A stretch of 64,000 nucleotides of DNA, from NCBI RefSeq assembly GCF_023898315.1, contig NC_064614.1:69452501-69516500 (forward strand), read 5' to 3'. Both the position numbers and the translations under genes were made by a program. Below are positions 56,624 to 64,000 of the stretch, piece after piece. The notes under the pieces are model-generated. The model ran no database searches. It was given only the letters and a program-made list of their open reading frames with translations, and was not told the DNA's origin. Source of the DNA: Schistocerca nitens. Lineage: Eukaryota; Arthropoda; Insecta; Orthoptera; Acrididae. The first letter of the stretch is position 1. The number at the start of each line of letters is the position of its first letter.

Positions 56624-56635
56624 TACATTATTGTC

Positions 56636-57369
56636 AATTCCACCGCCACAAACAGAGGCGAGATTCATTAGGTGATAACATAAAATGCCACAGACAGACC
56701 CAGTTGACTCTGGAAGTCCATGGAAGTCTCTGTTGTCAGCAATAAACGGCGGATGGAAAGTCGAGATCGATAACCTCTTCCAGGAAACTGTTCTCTATGA
56801 TTTGTGGTGAACTTTGCATGTAACCTCCACGCGGAATTTTGTTGTTGTCGTTCGTCCACTAGTTACAGTGAAAGCTAGTTGGACAATCCCATGAAATCTT
56901 CGTGGAATAGTCCTCCAGACAGAATCCGTGCCGACTCTTCTTCCACTACTGTGGTCCTGAGCCCATCTCGTCACATTCTTTCTTCAGTCGCTGCATTATA
57001 ATCGAATTCCTGTGCAATATTTTCCGTATGATGCTCTCATATTCTTCATTCCAATCATTTAACCTCCCGCAAAGTCCGAAAGAAGGCATGTGCGTTTCTT
57101 CTGAATATACTACGTTGCCTTCTCCACTTGTAAATTCACTGTTACGTTAAAGGCCAATAGCCATGCTCTACATGGCGGTACTGGTCCCCCGTGCGACAAG
57201 AAGCAGGTCAGACCACTGTTGCAGAAGCAACTAAAATACCATGCCAAATTTAAAAAAGCGCAAAATCATCAAGATTGGTGAAGTTTTTCAGAAGCTCGAA
57301 ATTTAGTGCGAACTTCAATGCGAATAGATTTCACAACGATACTCTTCCCGAAATCTGCCAGAAAACCCT
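56636..57369. other. unassigned DNA
   Basis: No recognised gene or repeat up to the LINE. Confidence 0.4.
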
Positions 57370-58885
57370 CGGAGGTACTGGTCATATGTAAAGTACACCA
57401 GCGGCAAATGCGCAATCAATATCTTTACCGTGCGATGGCGACGGCGATGTCGGTTATGACAGTGCCACTATCTCAGAGCTACTAACCACGATTTTCCGAA
57501 ACTCCGTCACCAAAGAAGACGAAGTAAATATTCCAGAACTCGATTGTAGCAAAACTACCAACATGAGTAACTTAGCAGCAGATATACTTTGTGTACCGAA
57601 GCAGCTAAAATCACTTGATAAAGGCATGGCCTGCTGTCCAATTTGTATACCAGTCATGTTCCTTTCGGAGTATGCTGATACAATAGCTCCATATACAGTA
57701 ATCACACACAACCGATAGCTTTTCGAAAGATCCTTACGTAAAGACGTAATGTCAAACCAATACTCAAGACAGGAAATGGGAGTGATCCGCTGAGTTACAG
57801 ACTCATATCGCTAATGGTGATGTGCAGTACGATGCATTTTGGAACATATACTGTGTTCGAACGTTATGAATTACCTCTACGATAACGATTTATTGAGAAA
57901 TAGCACGGATTTAGAAAGTAGCGTTCTTGTGAAACACAGACAGCTCCTGATTCTCACAAAGTAACGAGTGATATCGACAGCAGACGTCAAATTGATTCTA
58001 CACTTTTAGATTTCCAGAAGGGTTTCGACACTGTTCCTCATAATGGTCTTCTAATCAAATTGTGTGCCTATGGAGCATCACCTAAGTTGTGAGAGTGAAT
58101 TCGTGATTCCCTGTCAAAGAGGTTGTAGTTCTTAGTAACTAACGGCACGCCATCGGGTAAAGCAGGAGTAATACCTGGCGTTCACCACGGAAATGTCGTG
58201 GGCCCTTTGCTAATCCTGACCTACATAAACGAAGTAGAGGAGAGACAATCTATTTTTGCAATCATTTACCCCTTTGTAAAGGCATCAGATGATCAAAACC
58301 AATTGGGAAATGATTTAGAGAAGGTATCTATATGGGTGTTTGTGTTGTTCATGGATCATTTCATCATCATTCATGAAAGTGGCGAGATTGGACTGAGCAA
58401 AGGTTGGGCATTTGTACGGCCTCTGATAATCAAGCAGTTGAGTGTTGCACAAACCAAACATGATCATCATCACCATCATCATATGTCTATGGTGCGAAAA
58501 GTAGAAGTTGACTCTAAAAAATAAGAAAAAAGGAAGTGTGAAGTCATCCACATGAGTAGTAAAAGAAATCCACTGAATTTCGGTTACACAATATATCACA
58601 CAAACCTGAAGGCTGTGAATTCAATTTGATTGGGATTACAATGACGAATAATAAAATTGTAACGCTCACATAATGTTAAGGATAAAACAAAACAAAGACT
58701 GCGAATTGTTGGCAGAACACTTAGAAAATGAGATATCAGAGCTTGTGCAAAATGATTGAAGCGCTCGTCTTTCAGGCGCGTCTATCGAGAGTGGAACGGT
58801 AGAGAAATAGTTTGAAGGTAGTTTGATGAACCCTCTGCCAGGCACTTAACTGTAGCGATTAATCATATAGATGTAGATATAGATG
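57370..58885 (+). mobile_element. CR1/Jockey-like LINE, decayed, split by a SINE-like insert
   Basis: Plus-strand tracts, in drifting frames: a pre-RT tract near 57530-57700, YRLISLMVMCSTMHFGTYTV (RT start), LDFQKGFDTVPHNGLLIKLC (block A, AFD changed to GFD), GVHHGNVVGPLLILTYINEV (block B), NDLEKVSIW, then after the insert VRKVEVDSKK and the 3' end with ATGTAGATATAGATGTACAA. The catalytic box is not readable and part of the 3' coding DNA is deleted. It is the same family as 10400-12932. Confidence 0.78.
58325..58492 (+). mobile_element. SINE-like insert with (CAT)n end
   Basis: Between LINE codons SIW and VRKVEVD lies a foreign stretch with TTCATCATCATTCATGAAAG, GGCGAGATTGGACTGAGCAA and a terminal CATCATCACCATCATCATA. 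It is headless; the end is like that of the 35.2-kb SINE. The flanks share only about five bases (TCTAT). Confidence 0.6.
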
Positions 58886-58900
58886 TACAACTATAGGAGT

Positions 58901-59130
58901 GGAAATTACGTCGCCAAAGAGAAAACTTTATACAACAAATCCAAGAGGTATGTAAATACTGGATTATTTATGTCAAGCATTTAGCTTTAACTGTTACCTC
59001 ATATACCTGTAGCTTGAAATAAAGTCGCCAAGACGGAAACTTTATGCAACAAAACCCAGAGGTATTTATATACTGGAGTATTTGTCAAGAAATTAGCTTT
59101 AACTTTTAACTCATATACCTGTAGCTTATT
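58901..59130. repeat. tandem duplication, period 114 bp, two units
   Basis: TCGCCAAAGAGAAAACTTTA at 58911 and TCGCCAAGACGGAAACTTTA at 59025 start the two units, and both end with CTCATATACCTGTAGCTT. The units have diverged by roughly one base in six, so the duplication is old. Confidence 0.8.
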
Positions 59131-59153
59131 GTGAGTTACGGAGTTCGTTCCTA

Positions 59154-59603
59154 CACTGAAGAGCCATAGAAACTGGTACACCTGCCTACTGTCGTTTAGG
59201 GCCTCAGCGAGCACACAGAAGTGCCGTAACGTGACGAGGCATGGACTCGACTGACGTCTCGAGCAGTGCTGCAAGGAACTGACACCATGAACCCTGCACA
59301 GCTGTCCATAAATCCGTAACAGAACGACGGGGTGGAGATCTCATCTCAACAGCACGCTGCAAGACTTCTCAGAAATGCTCAGTAGAGATGCTGTGTCCCA
59401 TCGCTCGTGCGCCGACTATAACACCACGTTGAAACTCACTTAAATCATGATAACATGCCTTTGTAGCACCAGTAATCGAACAAGCGCGCCAGACACTTTC
59501 TGTCTTATACAGGCGTTGCCGACCACACCGCCGTATTGTGCCTGTTTACATATCTCTGTATTCGAATACGCATATCTGTAGCAGTTTCTTTGGCGCTCCA
59601 GTA
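59154..59603. mobile_element. Tc1/mariner-type transposon, deletion derivative
   Basis: Left end CACTGAAGAGCCATAGAAAC, right end (reverse-complemented) TACTGGAGCGCCAAAGAAAC, with TA outside both. At 450 bp it is far shorter than an autonomous element of about 1.3-1.6 kb. I see no transposase motif beyond short end pieces. Confidence 0.82.
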
Positions 59604-59616
59604 TACATATTAGTCT

Positions 59617-59644
59617 CCTTCCACGTACAATGCGATTAGCAGTT
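59617..59644 (+). repeat. 28-bp direct repeat, copy 1
   Basis: CCTTCCACGTACAATGCGAT plus eight further bases, identical to 60225-60252, 608 bp downstream. Confidence 0.9.
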
Positions 59645-60224
59645 TCGGGAAACGCTTAACATGTTCTAATAAAAGAGTCAATTGAACATCTCATGATCGC
59701 TGGCCTCAGATGGGATTTTATGTCCTGCATATCATAATCTAAATTTGCCGTCCTCCTGGTTTTTTGAAAAAACTGTTTCAGATTCAAAGATGAAAACTAA
59801 TACAATCTGTGAATTATACATACGCAATTTCATTTTGATTTGGAAAATCTGAATAGGCTCATAGTCATACAACAGCTTTTTGAATTTGTGTCTCTCTTTG
59901 CACTCTTACAGAGTTGTTAGAGGTTGGTAAAATGGCGAGCTAAATAAATTCCTATGTGTCTATTTGCTGTGCTAATGATCTGTGTCGACCAGGAGATGAA
60001 CGTTTCATCATAACTGGTGGTCAGTTTACTATATTTTCCGTAAAGCAGCCATCGTTTCCCGAGCTCCTGATACACTTTAAACAAGTTTTATCATTTTAAC
60101 AGCGTCTGTAAATACAGTAGGGTCTTGAGACTAAGAATGTCATGTTTCAGATTACCTTGCAAACTGACAGGGTCAGGAATTTTTCCGGGTGAGAATGTCG
60201 AGTCCTTGAGATCGTTACCAGCTG

Positions 60225-60252
60225 CCTTCCACGTACAATGCGATTAGCAGTT
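60225..60252 (+). repeat. 28-bp direct repeat, copy 2
   Basis: Exact second copy of 59617-59644. The 580 bp between the copies match nothing I know. Confidence 0.9.
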
Positions 60253-60690
60253 AACAGCCGCGGTGGCCGTGAAACCACTTATCATTTTCACGGCTGCGGT
60301 CCGCGGACTCCCAGCTGTTTCGTTTCGTGATAGGTCAGCCTTGCTTTCACAGCGATTCCCCCCCCCCCCTCCACCCACCCTGCCGTACACGGCTTCTCGT
60401 GTTTGGCCATCTGATACGCCGTCGCTGCTTTGCTTTACAAAAGCTTCGCCACCACTAAAACCTCGCTGCCGGTCGCGTCTTTATCATCATACCTCAGAGG
60501 CGCAAATCCACCTGACGTGTACTTATTCTGCTTGTTTGCCAGTGCCGTCACAGTTCTCACGACATCTGCATACTTCGTGGCGTGAGGCATATTGTAAACA
60601 AACGCGTGTCCGGCGGAATTTTTGAACAGCGTTTTATCAGCTAAATTTGCATCAAATCTTTTTTTCTGCGGCGACAGTCTCATGATGGGA
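60253..60690. other. GC-rich stretch with an open antisense frame
   Basis: CpG-rich DNA with a C-rich tract at 60358-60372. The minus frame at 60435-60683 encodes 82 residues (MRLSPQKKRFDANLADKTLF at the start) with no known motif. Its end lies near a possible splice donor, GAGGTATGAT. It might be a host exon, but that is weak. Confidence 0.3.
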
Positions 60691-61740
60691 GTTGAATAAG
60701 ATATTTACATGAAGACCATGTTATTCTTCCGGATAAGCTAAATTAAATTTCATTTAGTTAATCTTCATGTGACAATAAAACAGGATTTAAGTGGAACTAA
60801 TAATAAATCGCCAATGAAGCGTCCTGAAAACGATGAATGTTTTTAACGGTGATTTTGTGTGATACGTTGAAGTTCTTTTTGTGATCCAAAGATATTACCA
60901 CAAATATGATATCAGGTAATCTCTATAACCTTAACAGAAACTTCACTCTCATGTCGTTGTGTCATGACGTTAATTTCCATTCATTTTGAGTGAGATCGAT
61001 TAGCTGCGCCTTCCGATAAGGATATCAGCTTCACATATGGGCGCGCAACTGTTACAAAATATTTTCAGTCGTAGTTTTTTGATTCATTTATACTTCACAG
61101 CGCACATGTGACCTTTCCTCAGCGGCTTCAATGCGATTACATATCTCCTCTTATCGGCACAACAAGATATAGTAATCCAATTTAGAAGAAAATGACGTAT
61201 TTTCGAGTCCCTCCTTTCCCTTTGTATTTAGAGTGTTATAGACGAAAGTTGGCATAATCTTCGTAACTGAGTTATTGTTTCTCTGTCCTTTTGTGTTTTT
61301 TTTATTTCATATCTCCCAGATCCTGAGACCGGTTGGTTATCAAAATTATTTAAACGCGGCTCAGGGGCGTTTCTTTGTCATTACGACGATACCAATGCTA
61401 TTAAACTAAGGTTAATTTTCACAAGCCAGCGACCAGTAATTTCTGCAATATTGGTTTATGCCCATGAACCAGCTTAAGAGTTTCTACAGGATCATCTACA
61501 GACGGAACATATTGAAGTTAAATCTGCGTATGCGTAGCCTGAAGCTGGGCCACGATGTGCAGCAGTCTTACAGGCACTGTACTTAATATGCACCTCGCGG
61601 CCTCCATTTCAATTGCGTGCTGGTCACAGATTAATCGCTTTTCACTAAAAACATTGATTTTTCACCATAAATCCGCCAGCATCCATACTTTTCTGTACAG
61701 ATAATACCTAATGTTGTGGTTGATTTTCTCAACCATAAAA
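60691..61740. other. unassigned AT-rich DNA
   Basis: No recognised gene or repeat. Confidence 0.4.
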
Positions 61741-61890
61741 ACAAATTTGGTTTGATGCAGCTCTCCATATTCGTAACTCGCTAGATACTTCTTCATTCCA
61801 GAATACCTGTTTCGTCCAATATCATCGATCGTCTTCCTCATATAATCTCGTCTAAACCATCTTCTGAGATTGGCCCTACCATTTCTTCAA

Positions 61891-61933
61891 ATGTTCAAAT
61901 GTGTGTGAAATCTTAAGGGACTTAACTGCTAAG
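61891..61933 (-). mobile_element. SINE 3' scrap
   Basis: TGTGAAATCTTAAGGGACTT and AACTGCTAAG are a diverged version of the SINE body start. Only about 43 bp remain. Confidence 0.5.
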
Positions 61934-61935
61934 TA

Positions 61936-62324
61936 AAAGATTCAAAGTACTGAAGGCACTAACTACTAACAGCCTTAGTTAGCAAATGAAAGATTTTGAT
62001 AGAGAGAAAACAATGTATTTACCTTAATATTGTTCAAAAGTAATATTATATATATCAGTTCATGACATCCAGTCTTACAAATTTACTGTCTCTGTCCAGA
62101 TCATTCGCTCTCAAAACTCCGCCATCTCACTTCCCCACATCCACCACTGCTGGCGGCTCACCTCCAACTGCGCAACGCTACGCGCTGTTAACAGCCAATT
62201 GCCCACCACTACAATGGCAGACAACAATGCAAACTGGCCACAGACAGCACACAGCACAGCCAGTGATTTTCATACAGAGCGCTACGTGGCGTTACCAATA
62301 AAAAACCTACACAGCCTACTTACA
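61936..62324. mobile_element. partial copy of the TG...CA repeat (fossil)
   Basis: Opposite orientation to 17239-17819; shared words include GCGCAACGCTACGCGCTGTT and TGATTTTCATACAGAGCGCT. It lacks roughly the first 190 bp of the repeat and ends at the CAGCCTACTTACA terminus. Confidence 0.75.
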
Positions 62325-62640
62325 ATACCTTCATTCCTTACTCGATTAATCTATATGATACTGATCATTGTCCTGTAACACCACATATCTTCTAACCGTT
62401 GATTTCTGACTTCTCTATTGTCTGTATTTCGTTCCTGTAGCGAGCTGTTTTTCCCTTTCGATGAATCTTTTTCTGGTCTGGAGGTTTATTCTTTTCGAGT
62501 GTAGCAGCCGCTTCCTTTTATTGGATTCCTATCGCTTCGTGCAGCCCTTGGTGGTACTCCCTTCTTGTATCTCTCATCTTTTATTATTCTACTTCCCAGC
62601 TAGCGAAAGTAGTCCACATTTTCAAGGGTTTCTTGGACAA

Positions 62641-62906
62641 GTTTAGCATTTACTCATGCAGCACGCAATTTTGTGCGCGTCGTTAATATAATTTTCTTTC
62701 GGTCTATGCGCATGTAATAGCCCTCAAGTGACACACGTTAATATTCTTTTTAAACACACTGCGCACAGCAAGGCTGACAATGAACATTAATAAAATATTA
62801 TATAAAACAACCTTTGTCGCATAAAAACACTTTTATTCATAAGTGGTGACCGATTTCTACTCGACGTGGATCATCTTGGACCACGATCTGTTATTTACAA
62901 TACACC
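62641..62906. other. unassigned DNA
   Basis: No recognised content. Confidence 0.35.
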
Positions 62907-62920
62907 AGAATAAAAGGAAA

Positions 62921-63122
62921 AAAAAAACGGTTTAAATGGCTCTGAGCACTATGGGACTTAACTTCTGAGGTCATCAGCCCCTAGAACGTAGAACTACTTA
63001 AACCTAACTAACCTAAGGACATCACACACATCAATGCCCGAGGAGGGATTCGAACCTGCGACCGTTGCGGTGGCGCGGTTCCAGACTGTAGCGCCTAGAA
63101 CCGCTCGGCCACCCCGGCCGGC
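62921..63122 (-). mobile_element. tRNA-derived SINE, main type
   Basis: Full copy with head at the right. Perfect 14-bp duplication AGAATAAAAGGAAA at 62907-62920 and 63123-63136. Confidence 0.94.
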
Positions 63123-63344
63123 AGAATAAAAGGAAACATGTGATACAGTAACCATTATGTTTAACATAAATTTTGTATACGTTAGTTATAATGTTTTATA
63201 TACGTTATCCCCAGTTATGACATGTGGCGACAATGGCACGGAGCAGAAACTTTCGATACTACCCACTGATGACGACTGCTGACTGTGTGGCGGTGTCATG
63301 TAGTTAAACAGCTTGTTGACGCCGACCTTCGCAGGGAGACATTT

Positions 63345-63515
63345 TTAAGAAAATAAAGGAAGGAAAATCAGAGCTCAAACTAAAAGATATGTGTGTTCGT
63401 TTTTTCCGTGCGCAGTTCGAGAATGGGATAATAGAGAAATTTTGTGAAGGTGGTTCAATATACCCTCTGGCAGGCGCTTCAGTCTGATTTACAGAGTATG
63501 AATGTGGATGTAGAT
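63345..63515 (+). mobile_element. CR1/Jockey-like LINE, 3' end
   Basis: GAGAATGGGATAATAGAGAA, GTGAAGGTGGTTCAATATAC, CCTCTGGCAGGCGCTTCAGT and the tail AATGTGGATGTAGATGTATA are the last codons and 3' end of the 57.4-kb and 10.4-kb family. It is severely 5'-truncated. Confidence 0.8.
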
Positions 63516-64000
63516 GTATAAATATAAACAGCTGATACTTTAATAGAATGAACATTCGTCCTTTAACAGAGATTTTGAGTAGCCACGAGCTGCCTACTAA
63601 ATAATACAATGTTTAACATTGTGTTCCTACTCCCGAGTGCCATGTCATCTGATACCACGGAAATACGAACTGAAATTCAGCCCTACTTTGTATCACTAAA
63701 GAAACGTGCATCGGAAACCTGTCTAGCGGAATTCATATCGATAAATCAAATTGATCATTACTAAATGTGTACTAGTAGCTTCCATTATTAGGATGCATGA
63801 GTAAAAAAAAAAAATTGTGATTATTGGGAGGCTGATGGAATGTTGTAATACACTCCGGGGAGAAGTTAAAAGAACTAAATTTATTGTTAGAGCACATTTA
63901 TTTAGAAAGTGGAACGTACTTCTGAGTTTCGCTATACATGGAACATGCATAAAAATTACAACACTTCGGTACCGTGAAGAAAACTGTATCAGTCATCATT
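63516..64000. other. unassigned AT-rich DNA
   Basis: No gene or named repeat up to the end of the window. Confidence 0.4.

Larger units (their letters stand above)
61741..62640 (-). mobile_element. old RTE-like LINE, C-terminal remnant, split
   Basis: TTTGGTTTGATGCAGCTCTC at 61745 is the 3' word of the RTE subfamily at 45724-46310, and from 62325 to about 62640 the antisense words (GTAACACCACATATCTTCTA) continue it. It is split at 61891-62324 by a SINE scrap and a partial copy of the TG...CA repeat. Too decayed to translate. Confidence 0.55.

Noticed and set aside
58315-58599. His/Met-rich antisense frame as a metal-binding peptide
   Set aside because: It is the CATCAT tail of a SINE-like insert read in the antisense direction.

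Overview
The window is repeat-dominated insect DNA, most like an orthopteran and probably a locust or grasshopper of the Schistocerca kind. That reading rests on about 15 copies of one tRNA-derived SINE (body words CTCTGAGCACTATGGGA and CCTAACTAACCTAAGGAC) and on the mix of RTE and CR1/Jockey-like LINEs, Tc1/mariner elements, Penelope-like fragments and a 5S-rRNA-derived SINE. I find no host protein-coding gene I would defend. Almost every substantial open frame is a transposable-element fragment or its antisense shadow. The window is best read as intergenic or deep-intronic DNA.

Layout. 1-9 kb: unassigned DNA, a GC-rich block, a TA-flanked Tc1/mariner remnant (2197-2855), two RTE LINE remnants, a possible old LTR (6438-7930) and a LINE 3' end. 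9-17 kb: a mariner deletion derivative, a CR1-like LINE split by an RTE LINE (11235-12452), mariner and Tc1 scraps, and SINEs. 17-22.6 kb: a TG...CA repeat, a LINE holding another LINE and a SINE and itself abutting a broken Tc1-like transposase, then a 5S-derived SINE. 23-26 kb: a tRNA SINE and a Penelope-like element with RT and GIY-YIG parts. 26.2-29.5 kb: a full-length RTE LINE, nearly intact, flanked by a 10-bp target duplication. 30-38.4 kb: Penelope fragment, Tc1 element split by a LINE, and an old RTE copy split by a SINE and a 1.5-kb unidentified insert. 39.7-43.15 kb: a second, older RTE copy with its own SINE. 43.3-46.8 kb: a nest (Tc1 holding hAT, hAT holding a mariner and a SINE, SINE holding a truncated RTE). 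46.8-48.5 kb: GC-rich block, a SINE split by a 251-bp hairpin element, and a Tc1-like transposase split by a SINE. 49.7-64 kb: an LTR-like candidate, long unassigned stretches, a compound SINE, a CR1-like LINE, a TA-flanked Tc1/mariner element, a 28-bp direct repeat pair and more SINE/LINE pieces.

How the parts work together. Autonomous LINEs (RTE, CR1/Jockey-like) would supply the reverse transcription that moves the SINEs; most SINEs show 10-14 bp target duplications, some perfect. The most interesting structural points are (1) a tRNA-like, Pol III-type head at the extreme 5' end of both long RTE copies; (2) SINEs that exchange heads and bodies around a shared core word GACTGGGTGTTG; (3) a 251-bp near-palindromic hairpin element with a 12-bp target duplication; and (4) a compound SINE bounded by one target duplication. 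Coordinates of repeat ends are by eye and usually good to about 10 bp where a target duplication is cited, and to tens of bases elsewhere.
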